Shown piece by piece: positions 9,000 to 18,689 of a stretch of DNA of 26,426 nt. The position numbers were made by a program, and so were the translations under genes. Every line of letters begins with the position of its first letter. Positions within the stretch are counted from its first letter, which is position 1. Origin of the DNA: Priapulus caudatus (lineage: Eukaryota > Priapulida > Priapulimorpha > Priapulimorphida > Priapulidae); contig NW_014577941.1 of the NCBI RefSeq assembly GCF_000485595.1, positions 228,041 to 254,466 on the forward strand. Reading direction: 5' to 3'. Under the pieces are notes generated by a model. That model worked only from the letters and a program-made list of their open reading frames with translations, was not told the DNA's origin and searched no databases.

Positions 9000-9450
9000 G
9001 GATCGCGAACATCAATTCACACTGCTCTATCTAAAGGTTCATGAACATTCACTCACACTGTTCCATCTGAGGGTTCATGAACCACAATATTGACGTACAC
9101 TGTTCCATGGGAGGGTTTACGAACCATGAACATAGATCCACGCTGTTCTATGTGAGGGTTCACGAAGCCAGAGCATCTAACTGCGCTGGTCCATCAGAGT
9201 GTTCACGAACCATTAATATAGATCTACGATGTTCCATTGGAGAGTTCACGAACAATGGATATAGATCTACGCTGTTCTATTGAAGGGTTCGCGAACCATG
9301 AATATCCATCTCCGCTGTTCCATGAGAGGGTTCACGAACCATGAACACACAGTTCCGTGGGAGGCTTCACGAACCATGAACATCGACTTGCAATGTTCTA
9401 TGGGAGGGTTCACGAACTACGAACATCGATCTACACCGTTCCACATTCCA
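9000..9450 (+). repeat. 42-bp tandem repeat in allatotropin 3' UTR
   Basis: About ten copies. The core is GGTTCACGAACC, palindromic or nearly so (one copy is the perfect GGTTCGCGAACC near 9286). It is followed by GAACAT-AGATCTACGC-TGTTC, whose ends GAACA and TGTTC are also complementary. Spacing is mostly 42-43 bp, with one of 36. Since 42 is a multiple of three, long open frames arise, but they follow the stop codon and are not credible genes. Confidence 0.85.
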
Positions 9451-9643
9451 TGTTCTCCAACACGTACTTCGCTCAACACGAATCGTGAAGCATGTTTTGG
9501 ACAAAGATGTAACGCGGGCGGTGTCATTCATGTACGCAGCGCATCAGTAGTTGCCTTATATTATGTGTAGTTTTAGACATCTCTCGTTGATGGTATAAAT
9601 GTACTTGAAACATCACGTTTTCATTGTAGCACACGATTATCGT

Positions 9644-9649
9644 AATAAA
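9644..9649 (+). terminator. Allatotropin gene poly(A) signal AATAAA
   Basis: CGTAATAAAACA lies about 690 nt after the stop. It is followed within 60 nt by T-rich and GT-containing sequence. If used, the 42-bp array is inside the mature 3' UTR. Confidence 0.65.
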
Positions 9650-9776
9650 ACATGCTGACCAATTCATTACTATTTTGGTGTCTCTTAATTTGCTCATTGT
9701 CTCTCTCTCACTCGGATACCCCTGCCCTCCATCTTTTTCTGTCTCGTTCTCTCGCTGTCGCTCGCCTGGTCCTCTT

Positions 9777-9778
<2 letters not shown>

Positions 9779-9830
<52 letters not shown>
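9779..9830. repeat. CT microsatellite
   Basis: An almost pure (CT)n run inside a longer pyrimidine-rich segment (9700-9870). Ser/Leu open frames here are artefacts. Confidence 0.95.
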
Positions 9831-9833
<3 letters not shown>

Positions 9834-10159
9834 CCATCATCTCTCTCTGTGTTTCATATTCTTCCTCGCGATCTCTCTATACGCATATCTGTCAACTACG
9901 TCTCACTTTCCAACATCGCGTTAAATTTCGTAGAGCAACGAAACGGTAAACATGCCAAGTTGGAGGTACAAAAGCCATTTTAGCTTCTTACGACAGATTC
10001 TAACGTCCTTTTCGCTCGTGCCTTTGTACCATCGTCTCAACCGGCAGTCGGTCGATCGCATATCCATTCTCTTCTTGCCATGTCATGCAGAGAGGTACTG
10101 TAATCGGCAAGCGGTGAAGGACAGTGACGGAACGCACCTGGACTTCGTGCTAAGCGGCG

Positions 10160-11130
10160 ATGTGACGCTTGGCGTGTAAGACAATGACAGAAGCACCGGC
10201 ACCTCGCGCCAGAGAAAAGATGGCTTGACGAAAGTACGCGACGCTTGGTGTTTAAGACAATGACGGACTTGGCACCTCGCGCCAGAGAAAAGAGGGCTTG
10301 ACGAAAGTACGCGACGCTTGGTGTTTAAGACAATGACGGACTTGGCACCTCGCGCCAGAGAAAAGATGGATTAACGAAGTACGCGACGCTTGGTGTTTAA
10401 GACAATGACGGACTTGGCACCTCGCGCCAGAGAAAAGATGGATTGACGAAATACGCGATGCTTGGCGTGTAAGACAATGACGGACTTGGCAACTCGCGCC
10501 AGAGAAAAGAGGGATTGACGAAGTACGCGATGCTTGGCGTGTAAGACAATGACAGAAGCACCGGCACCTCGCGCCAGAGAAAAGATGGATTGACGAAATA
10601 CGCGACGCTTGGTGTTTAAGACAATGACGGACTTGGCACCTCGCGCCAGAGAAAAGATGGATTGACGAAAGTACGCGACGCTTGGCGTGTAAGACAATGA
10701 CGGACTTGGCAACTCGCGCCAGAGAAAAGATGGCTTGACGAAGTACGCGACGCTTGGTGTTTAAGACAATGACGGACTTGGCACCTCGCGCCAGAGAAAA
10801 GAGGGCTTGACGAAAGTACGCGACGCTTGGTGTTTAAGACAATGACGGACTTGGCACCTCGCGCCAGAGAAAAGATGGATTGACGAAAGTACGCGACGCT
10901 TGGTGTTTAAGACAATGACGAACTTGGCACTCGCGCCAGAGAAAAGATGGATTGACGAAAGTACGCGACGCTTGGTGTTTAAGACAATGACGAACTTGGC
11001 ACCTCGCGTCAGAGAAAAGATGGATTGACGAAGTACGCGATGCTTGGCGTGTAAGACAATGACGGACTTGGCAACTCGCGACAGGGAAAAGATGGCTTGA
11101 CGAAGTACGCGATGCTTGGCGACAATGACG
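10160..11130. repeat. 72-73-bp satellite array, about 13 copies
   Basis: The unit contains GACGCTTGGTGTTTAAGACA, ATGACGGACTTGGCACCTCG and CGCCAGAGAAAAGATGGATT. The anchor TAAGACAATGAC recurs at 10177, 10253, 10326, 10398, 10470, 10542, 10617, 10690, 10762, 10835, 10908, 10980 and 11052. Two sub-variants alternate irregularly (TTGGTGTTTAAG and TTGGCGTGTAAG). The last unit is truncated. Long - strand frames with FRQSIFSLARGA repeats come from the array. Confidence 0.95.
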
Positions 11131-11153
11131 GGCACACCAGCATCGCTTACTGG

Positions 11154-11220
11154 TTCCCGCCAAAATAGTTTCCCGCCAAAATAGTTTCCGCTAATCCGGT
11201 TTCGCGTTGCCGCTATATAA
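11154..11220 (+). promoter_or_regulatory. Candidate core promoter: two E2F-like sites and a TATA box
   Basis: TTCCCGCCAAAA at 11154-11165 and TTTCCCGCCAAAA at 11169-11181 match the E2F consensus. TATATAA lies at 11214-11220, so initiation would be expected near 11245. The cluster abuts the satellite array. No coding sequence was identified directly downstream, so function is unproven. Confidence 0.45.
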
Positions 11221-11242
11221 GCCATATCTGCCAGGCATCGGC

Positions 11243-11576
11243 ACTTTACGTCACACCGTCACTGCGGACTTATAGGTAAATCTGTTTGTATTCCTCTCGA
11301 GTTATCGTACTTGTTATGATTGTAATATTTGACGATGAACTTACTTGTACTTGCTTGTATTATATTGCACGTATTGATGATTTACGTTTTCGTATTTCTC
11401 TCGCGTAAATCGTACTTGTTAGTAATACGTAGTAATAATATAATATTTGACGCGATGAAACTCACTTCCACTGATTTGAATTATAGTATACGCATTAATG
11501 ATTTTGCATGAGTATGTGTATGGTATAAGCTGTACATAATAAAACTTTACGTCCCACCGTCACAGCGGACTTATAG
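11243..11576. repeat. 33-bp direct repeats flanking a degenerate tandem duplication
   Basis: ACTTTACGTCACACCGTCAC (first 20 of 33) at 11243-11275 recurs at 11544-11576 with two mismatches. Between them an imperfect 100-110-bp unit occurs twice (CGTACTTGTTA, ATAATATTTGACG and GTATTGATGATTT motifs). This may be an old tandem duplication; no known LTR signature was seen. Confidence 0.6.
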
Positions 11577-11689
11577 ATTGATTTGAGGACCGTGCAACGG
11601 GCATTCATCGAGCTAACCCCCAGCGAACAGACGCATCACAGTACAATAGAGTAATAATGATGTAGCATTTCCAGCCATAAACGTGCAAC

Positions 11690-11805
11690 TGTGGTGGGCG
11701 GGTAGGTCGGTGGGTGGGTAGGGCGGTGAGTGTGTCGGTGCGTTGGTGCGTGGGAGATTGGGGGGTGCGTGAATGGGTGGGTGGTTGGTGGTTGGTGCTA
11801 GCAAA
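11690..11805 (+). repeat. G-rich GGTGGGTGGT tract with quadruplex potential
   Basis: Dense runs of GGG and GGTGG on the + strand (GGGCGGGTAGGTCGGTGGGT and onward). Pro/Thr-rich - strand frames here are compositional. Confidence 0.7.
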
Positions 11806-12269
11806 CATGGCAGGGTACTACACCGCTATAAGGATAATAGATCCACTGCGCTCGCTACGCCTCGACCATCATTCGTCGAACAACCCAATCAGTACGCTAC
11901 TGAACTACGTAAACGTTAAAGAAGACATGGGGCGGGTACAGGATTTTAACGGTTTTTTTTTCTGTTGCTTAAGAAGCGTTGCGAACCGCAAGTACACGCC
12001 AACCTAGGCAATGATGGTGAGTGGAAAATGCCCGAATATATATATGTATAATATATATATATATGTAAATACGATAAGTAAATACACCAAAACACCGCTA
12101 ATTTGAACTCCCGAAGGAAGCAAACTGTGACGCTGGAGTGAAAATTAAAGGACCTATAACTGTGGACTCTAATGGTGCCTACAGCACCCGATGTTGAAAT
12201 GACCCTGAAATACTTCAACGTTTATTGTAAACAGCCTCAGAAAACTGTGAACACATCAGAAAGATGGAA

Positions 12270-12370
12270 GGTTAGTCTCCCTTGTTCCCCAAAATCTAAT
12301 CAGCAGTGCCCTTGTTCCCTGAAAATAATTCGTCAATGTCACCTGTTCCCTTGTTCCCGAAAACCCCTGG
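12270..12370. repeat. Three short CCTTGTTCCC repeats
   Basis: CCCTTGTTCCC followed by C/T/G and AAAA occurs at about 12279, 12309 and 12348, spaced 30-40 bp. The context is unique and AT-rich and no gene is seen from 11810 to 12500. Confidence 0.5.
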
Positions 12371-12524
12371 GAGAGGCTCAATCTGTCAGAATTCGTTATG
12401 CAAGTGGTTTTGAAAGACACATGCAACCTCTGTTTACCCCATTTATACCCGTACTCATTATCGATGACGACACCTGCTAATGAAATGCTTAACGCAAAAC
12501 CATGTAATTGAAATAATATACAGG

Positions 12525-13150
12525 ACCGTGTCAGCCCAGCGCACAGCAAGACTGGCGCCATGTCGTCGGGTTTTGTCGGTACGAACGTGCCGTTCAATCA
12601 ACGGTATGGCATTCAATCGACAGTAACTCCCGCGCAGACTAGATCCGCGGACGGACCGCGGTTTGAAGTAAGAGTAGTAAAAGCTAGAGGTTCGTGTCGT
12701 TTCAAAACGCACTTGCATGAATGAATCCGGATCACATGATTCACAAACGAGAATCCAATTACCGTATCGGACAAGAATATTATTAGAAAGCAAATACATA
12801 TGGTCGCATGGTCCAAATTACTATGTAGGTATGTACTCTGCCATTTGTGGCGTAAAGTGTGTTTCCAAGCACGATTCATAAATAGGAAACACCAGAATCG
12901 CGCTCGTGTTACACACACACACTGGAGAACGTCCCCGACGCGCGCGCGCTGCGCCACGCGCTAGCAACGTCTCGCATGCGCACACACCGACACAATGCGC
13001 GCACATTGTACACAAACACGCAGGTACATGCATAGCGTACATACTGCCCTTTCCTTTCTCACTCCGCGCTTCCCCCTTCTCCCTTTCTTTAAGACGAAAT
13101 ACGCACAGTCCCTCCTCCTCTCTTCTAGCTCCCCACGCTGCCTCAGTCAT
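12525..13150. repeat. Dispersed repeat, copy 1
   Basis: CpG-rich head (GTCGTCGGGTTTTGTCGGTA, TAACTCCCGCGCAGACTAGA), a central CA tract near 12911, and a pyrimidine-rich tail ending CTCCCCACGCTGCC. Head and tail match copy 2 at 14805-15420 in the same order and orientation. Only the internal microsatellite differs greatly in length. Confidence 0.75.
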
Positions 13151-13154
13151 ATAA

Positions 13155-13197
13155 TATTACATATTATATATAGTATATATATATATATATATATATA
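13155..13197. repeat. TA microsatellite
   Basis: A (TA)n run directly after dispersed-repeat copy 1. Other TA tracts occur at 12037-12065, 14685-14712 and 15535-15600. Confidence 0.9.
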
Positions 13198-13499
13198 AGT
13201 ATAGAGGGCTGAACATATATATGCGGGTATATACATGAAGCTTTTCAAACACGCTTAATAAAGTTTACGTTGGCGTTCTCCTTGGCGTGGTGATGTCTAT
13301 CAGAGTCGCGCCAACAGCACGTGGCTAAAAATGAATGCCCACTATCTTGAATAACCTGGCTTGTGAAAAATAAACATAATATAAACTAAAGCGGAAACCT
13401 TGAACCACATAGTTGCCTCTTGCTTGCAATTCGTCCCAAATGACGGTCGCCCATTGTGCGATGACAACATTTCATTCTCTCAGCTTTTATTCACATCTT

Positions 13500-14690
13500 C
13501 TAGATCGCGCCACGCGAGGCCAACGCACCGCCCGAACGCGCGCTGGCGGAATGCTCGCTCTGTCGGCGTAGAACGAAGACGTTAACGCTCGAGCTGAAAC
13601 CAGCAGGTCCTATGCACGTGTCCCACCCCGCAGGCATCTCCGCGAGCGGCCTCCCGTCGCACCTCGAACACAACTCAAGCAGCCTACGCGCGAAAGTACG
13701 GAGCACAGCAAGACGAAAGAAACGGCGCCGACGACGATGCCCGAACGTCTTCGCCAAGCTTCAGATTCCTGGCGAGCGCCTCGGAGAAAGAGCGAAGGCT
13801 CCTCCGGAGCTCAGTCGCTGGGAGGTAAACCGTTGCTCGTCGTCGGCGGCGGCACGGCTGGATGCGCCGTGGTGTCGGCCTAGCGACGAGCAATCATGTC
13901 TAACGCGAGGATGACGACGAATGCGACGTCCCGCAGATAGCGACGAAGAGCGACGCCGGCAAATCATCGTCGCCTTGGCCGCTGATGACGTCATACAGAA
14001 GCGGCTTGATCGGGGACCATGTTGTTATTCGATGAAACTGACGACGCCGGACGACGAATTGGCGACGCTCCACGAGCCGCGATCATGACGGCGGACGACT
14101 GCAGCCGGGTCATGACCTGATTGTGTAGCGCAGCGACGCGACAGTATCCACGTAGCGGTCGAACGTTTGAAGCGGATGAGGTCGTCAATCACGGATGGCC
14201 GGACGCTGAAGCAAGGTGACGAGGGCGCAAGAAGCGCCGACGCAGGACGAATCCATCGCGGCCGATCGACGACGAACGCCGCCGGCGACAGCAGGCCGAC
14301 ACGGCCGAGCCGACGTCGCGACGGGGCGAGGTTGGCCGAGAGCGCTGTGCTGCCGCTCCCGCGCAGGTACGGCGTGCGCGTCACCGCGCAGCACGACGAC
14401 GGCGTGACCGACAATGTTGACGACGCGACGATGATGCAAGCGGGTAGGCCGAAACACGTGTCGGAAAGGCCGCTCGGCACGCGGCCGACGTCCGTCGTTC
14501 CCAGCGCTGCTGCTTGCCGCAACGAGCTGTCGTTTCGAGCGGCCGACAGCAAGAGGTGTGACTCGGAGAAAGCGTTGTACAATAAAGCAATGCGCGCTGC
14601 GACGCCGACTGCGACCGGTAGCACGACGAGGTGATAAGCGACGCCAAGCGAATGATGCACTTGATCTCTCGCGCATTTCGCGACGTATAT
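13500..14690. other. CpG-rich block of unknown nature
   Basis: About 1.2 kb of GC-rich sequence dense in CGACG and CGCGA, with open frames of 60-210 codons on both strands and in several frames at once. That pattern reflects scarcity of stop codons in GC-rich DNA, not one selected frame. None of the translations resembles a family I know. It could be a CpG island, an unrecognised exon cluster or a repeat. In this window real exons are GC-rich, so an exon remains possible. Confidence 0.4.
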
Positions 14691-14804
14691 ATATATATAT
14701 ATTAATATATAATATTAACGCGTTACCATTATGGACGAGCAACGCGCAATATATATGGCTTAAATATAACGCAACTTCATGTATAATGGAAGGAACGTGG
14801 TGCA

Positions 14805-15420
14805 TTATCGCAAGCAAGACTGTCGGCCGTGTCGCGAAGGTTTGTCGGACGAAACGCCGTTAAAGTTAACGAGTATGGCAATTCCACGACAGTCACTTCC
14901 GCGACAGACAAGATCGCAAACGGACGCGTTTGAAGTGAATGCATAAAACGAAGGCCGTTGTCATTTCATGTGCATAACGGATTTTTCCTGACTGATTCTA
15001 CAAACAGGAATGACACAAGTGCCCCACCATTTTTTCCAGGACGATATAATGACAATATCGGCATCGTTTCCTGTCATCATGTCGTATGTACCTCTGCCTT
15101 TGCGGAAGGGGTTTTCCGAGCACTGTCTAAAAAGCTGCAACACCCACACACACTAGCCACACACACATCCCACACACACACACACGCCACACACACCACA
15201 CACACACCACATCAGCACACACCCACACACACACACACTCAACACACACACACACACAGCACACACAAACACACACGACAATGTGCGCGCGAATACAGAA
15301 ACACGGCAGTACAATGAAACGCATACGTACATACTCCCCTCTTTTTTCAGCCGCTCTTCCCCTTCCCTTTCTTAGACATATCCCACCCCTCTCTCCTCTC
15401 TCTAGACTCCCCACGCTGCC
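14805..15420. repeat. Dispersed repeat, copy 2
   Basis: Head GTGTCGCGAAGGTTTGTCGG, then CACTTCCGCGACAGACAAGA, a long CACACA tract at 15140-15275, and the tail ending GACTCCCCACGCTGCC. It pairs with copy 1 across about 300 bp of head and 130 bp of tail by eye. Confidence 0.75.
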
Positions 15421-15854
15421 CGTTATACATTAACGGTGAATGAGTTTGAATAAAGCCAACTCATGTTGTTAAATATTCAGCTGTGTACCCGCGATGACCA
15501 CATTATTCATTAAGCATGTATGAGGGAATGGCACCTATATATATTATTAATTAATATTATATATATCTTTCAACATATTCACTATATATAATTAAATATA
15601 GCTACTTACGCACAGTAAATGCGTAGTAAAGCAGTTCGCGCCTTCTCTGTAACGCGATATAAACACTTTTATTAAAAGCTGCAACAGGAATCGTGAGGCC
15701 GAACTTACCACGAGATAGCAGTAAATTTTCGAGAAAAAGCCAAGAAAAACCGCTCCGCCAGAAGCATATATACTCTAACGCTTGTGACGGAACCACTGTC
15801 AGCGCATCACTATGACGCTCTACACGGACACTAAAAACACGATACACAAATCGC

Positions 15855-15989
15855 CGTGTCGGGGTTGTCGCGCACGAACACCGTCAATCTAACGGTAAGG
15901 TCTGCCACCATGCGCGTAACTCCGCGCACTGTTAGAACATATTAGTGCCGTCGGACGGACGCGTTTTGTACGTGAAGCATAAGACAAGT
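15855..15989. repeat. Dispersed repeat, copy 3 (head only, cut by gap)
   Basis: GCCGTGTCGGGGTTGTCGCG, ACTCCGCGCACTGTTAG and GGACGGACGCGTTTTG follow the same order as copies 1 and 2. The N run begins at the point where a microsatellite would be expected, so the break is probably a repeat-length assembly problem. Confidence 0.6.
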
Positions 15990-16014
15990 NNNNNNNNNNN
16001 NNNNNNNNNNNNNN
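15990..16014. other. Assembly gap of 25 N
   Basis: Twenty-five N in a row, probably a fixed-size placeholder, between dispersed-repeat copy 3 and a CT tract. Any frame drawn across it is invalid. Confidence 1.
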
Positions 16015-16075
16015 TTCTCTGTCCTCTCTTCCTCTCTCTCTCTCTCCTCTCTCTCTCTCTTCTCTCTCTTCTCTG

Positions 16076-16147
<72 letters not shown>

Positions 16148-16216
16148 CTCTCTCTCTCTTCTCCCTCTCTCCCTCTCTCTCTCTCTCCCCCTCTCGCTCT
16201 CTCTCTCTCACTCTCA

Positions 16217-16247
<31 letters not shown>

Positions 16248-16292
16248 GCGCGCTCTTTCGCGCTTGCTCGCTCTCTCTCTCTCTCTCTCTAC
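16015..16292. repeat. Long interrupted CT microsatellite
   Basis: About 280 bp of (CT)n with scattered T, C and G interruptions. Arg/Glu or Ser/Leu low-complexity frames here are artefacts. Confidence 0.98.
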
Positions 16293-16420
16293 GTGCAGAA
16301 AAGTCCGTTCAACGTTGATCATTTGAATGATAGCAAGGAGCGGCTATCAGTGACAGAAATTGCTCTCGTAAGATCAGATGTAAGTCCAGTCGAAGGTCGA
16401 GGTGGAAGAGAGCGAGTACA

Positions 16421-16447
16421 TTCACACACCACACACACCAGCACACA

Positions 16448-16490
<43 letters not shown>

Positions 16491-16498
16491 ACACACAA

Positions 16499-16539
<41 letters not shown>

Positions 16540-16692
16540 CACACACACAAACACCACACACACACACACGCCACAAGCACCACACACGCCACACACACAC
16601 AATACACGCCACACGCACACGTACACGCTACACGCACACGCACACAGCACACGCACACGCACACGCACACGCACACCCACACGCACACACAT
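16421..16692. repeat. Long CA/CACG microsatellite
   Basis: About 270 bp of CACA and CACGCA runs. His/Thr and Cys/Val frames here are artefacts. Confidence 0.98.
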
Positions 16693-17209
16693 GAGCCGTT
16701 TCAATAATAAAATGATGGTTAATAAATACAACTTGTCCAGTACCAGTAATAGTCTTAATGTTTGATTTGACCTAATAACTTCACTATCAATTAACCGTCC
16801 AATACACGGCCTTGCAACACATTATAGCGCGCACGCCATTGTGCATGCACAAATATCACAGTGCGTGTTAGAGAGGTAAGAAAGCGTACGCACAGAACAT
16901 TCCAGAACGCTTCGAAGATCTTTTCACAACAATAGAGCCAAAATACACAACCAAACGCCATGATATTGGCATTCTCTAAAGGTGCTGTCACACCATAGCG
17001 ATCACCAGTTGGTATGGTTTGCGAATAAAAAACGTGGGCAATTAAGTTCACGAAACGCCAACTCACACGCAGACTAATTAGGTTTTATAAGCGTTTTGAG
17101 TTTACGCCAACAAGCACGCAGGTGATCGCAGACACACGCAGAGTAAGTTCAATGATTTTTAGAACTGTAAAAATTCTCTGCGAATGCCTGCGATCAATTT
17201 ATACGCAAA

Positions 17210-17582
17210 CAGGGGACGCAACACGGTACGCTACGCACGCGACACGATCGCAACACGATCGCAACTGGTACGCAACTCATAAGTTATCGAACGCACTGTG
17301 TGATCGCAGGCCCAAATTGGGTTATTCTGGCCCGGTTTTCGGTAGCTACATGTTGCGAATGTGTTGCTTAACCGGTGTTGCGATCATGTTGCGAATCGTA
17401 GTTGCAATCCTTGCGGTGTGGTGCCCATTTGTTTCCAGCGTCCACTAGCTCGTCTCCAACCTTATTTTTTTGTGCTTTCCCTTTTTTTTCTTTTTTTGTT
17501 CCCCATTTTTTCTTTATTTTCTTGCTTTTTGTTCAACCTTTGTTGCGAGTGAGTTGCGTTGTTAGTTGCGTACTCACATGTG
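17210..17582. repeat. Inverted CGCAAC / GTTGCG repeat clusters
   Basis: CGCAAC occurs repeatedly at 17218-17275 (CACGATCGCAACACGATCGC). The complement GTTGCG occurs repeatedly at 17352-17394 and again at 17542-17570. The switch of orientation near 17300 makes an imperfect palindrome that resembles a foldback element. A T-rich stretch at 17463-17540 lies inside the right arm. Confidence 0.55.
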
Positions 17583-17907
17583 GTGAGAAATGGCATAAAT
17601 AGTGGGCCTTTTTCTAGAATCCGGTGTCAGTTGATTTGGTGGACCTCCGAGGTGACAAACATGGAGCTAACCTTGCTGTTATGTGGACAATCAGATTTAA
17701 TCTGGTCACATTTAGCCACTCCACACATAAGAATAGAAAAACATACATGGAGGGGAGAAGAAGAAGAAGAGAGTAGTGGGTGAGACCAATGAATTAGCAG
17801 GCGCATTACTTTTGGTCTCTACGACCGCTTCTTGATGCGAGCTCCGGAAACGAGGACCAAGGCTGCATTCAAGAACTTTCATGCGGATGCCCCCCGAATG
17901 ACACTCT

Positions 17908-17908
<1 letters not shown>

Positions 17909-17954
<46 letters not shown>
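17909..17954. repeat. GA microsatellite
   Basis: An uninterrupted (GA)n run of about 46 bp. Confidence 0.97.
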
Positions 17955-17958
<4 letters not shown>

Positions 17959-18065
17959 ATCGCGTGTATTATATCGGTACTATAGATATATCGGGATACT
18001 ATCGCCATGGCGACACACGTCGTGGATGTTCGTCTGTTCCGGCCCGTCGTCGCTGTCTTGCTGAC

Positions 18066-18441
18066 ACATGCGTCTAAACAGAGGAATTGCTCCGACCTGT
18101 GATTGGAGGATAAAAATAGACCCCGCCCACTCCCGCCGCATACGCTATGCTATGACGTGTAGGAACGTGTACTAACTATCATATGAAGCGAACGATTTGA
18201 GTTACATTTCTATAAATTCTAGCTATTATAGACACATGTCTTAGCCTTAATCTCTGTGAATTTTGAGTCTATTGAAGCGCGATTAGTCTAATTAATTAGC
18301 AAATATGCACGCGCGGCTATGACCGGTGAAACGAAACGTCACGAATTCTATTTTTATCCTCCAAAAATGGAAAAGTTGGCGGGGTCTATTTTTATCCTCC
18401 AATCACAGGTCGGAGCAATTCCTCTGCTTAGACGCATGTTT
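18066..18441. repeat. Inverted repeat with about 63-bp arms around a 250-bp spacer
   Basis: The left arm 18066-18128 (ACATGCGTCTAAACAGAGGA to GACCCCGCC) is the reverse complement of the right arm 18379-18441 with about two differences. The right arm holds TCTATTTTTATCCTCCAATC and ACAGGTCGGAGCAATTCCTC. A further copy of TCTATTTTTATCCTCC lies at 18347. The right arm overlaps the presumed splice acceptor of the amine-oxidase-like exon. Confidence 0.85.
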
Positions 18442-18648
18442 GCTGACGGAGGATGCGGTTGTAATAGCAACGGAGGGAGGTGGGAGGCTGCGTGCTGCGC
18501 GCGTCGTGCTCGTCATACCGCCCCACCAGGCGGCGCTGCTCGCGTGGTCTCCGCCGCTGCCGCTGCCGCGCCGCTCGCTCCTGGAGCGTCTCCCCGTCTC
18601 CCACCTCACCAAGTTTGTCGCCACGTACGCAAGCGCCTTCTGGCGGCA
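18432..18648 (+). CDS. Flavin monoamine-oxidase-like exon (fragment)
   Basis: The frame reads TEDAVVIATEGGGRLRAARV, VLVIPPHQAALLAWSPPLPL, PRRSLLERLPVSHLTKFVAT and YASAFWR. It follows the MAO-A/B stretch with IPP, PPLP, R-x-x-P, IK and FWR in the same order and spacing (from memory). In MAO this lies in the substrate-domain half of the flavoenzyme that oxidises amines to aldehydes. The acceptor is uncertain: AG at 18408, 18431 or 18451 are all possible. The donor would be GTGCTA at 18649, which is weak. No other amine-oxidase exon was found in the window. It may be one exon of a long-intron gene or an isolated pseudogene piece. It is markedly GC-rich like the other exons here. Confidence 0.65.
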
Positions 18649-18689
18649 GTGCTATTCTATTTTTATTATTCTGATTAATGTTTTCTTCT

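Noticed and set aside
9077-9570. ORFs with repeated MGGFTNHEH-type segments
   Set aside because: The 42-bp 3' UTR repeat is a multiple of three and keeps frames open. They lie after the allatotropin stop and before its poly(A) signal.
9000-11130. CRISPR-like arrays
   Set aside because: Repeats are contiguous without unique spacers, and the genome is eukaryotic.
10371-11225. - strand ORFs of 109-154 codons with repeated FRQSIFSLARGA
   Set aside because: They arise from the 72-bp satellite, whose period is often divisible by three. No promoter, family match or non-repeat sequence supports a protein.
13737-13884. Rossmann-like motif LLVVGGGTAGCAV in a 48-codon frame, perhaps the FAD exon of the amine oxidase at 18432
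   Set aside because: The frame stops right after the motif, no second FAD motif (LEA, GGR) follows, and GGC repeats make GGG by chance in this GC-rich block. Kept only as a note.
14025-14817. - strand ORFs of 210-211 codons and a + strand ORF of 155 codons
   Set aside because: They overlap each other on both strands in CpG-rich DNA with few stops, and none shows a known motif or consistent composition.
15945-16694. 249-codon + strand ORF and 126-codon - strand ORF
   Set aside because: They cross the N gap and are encoded by CT and CA microsatellites.
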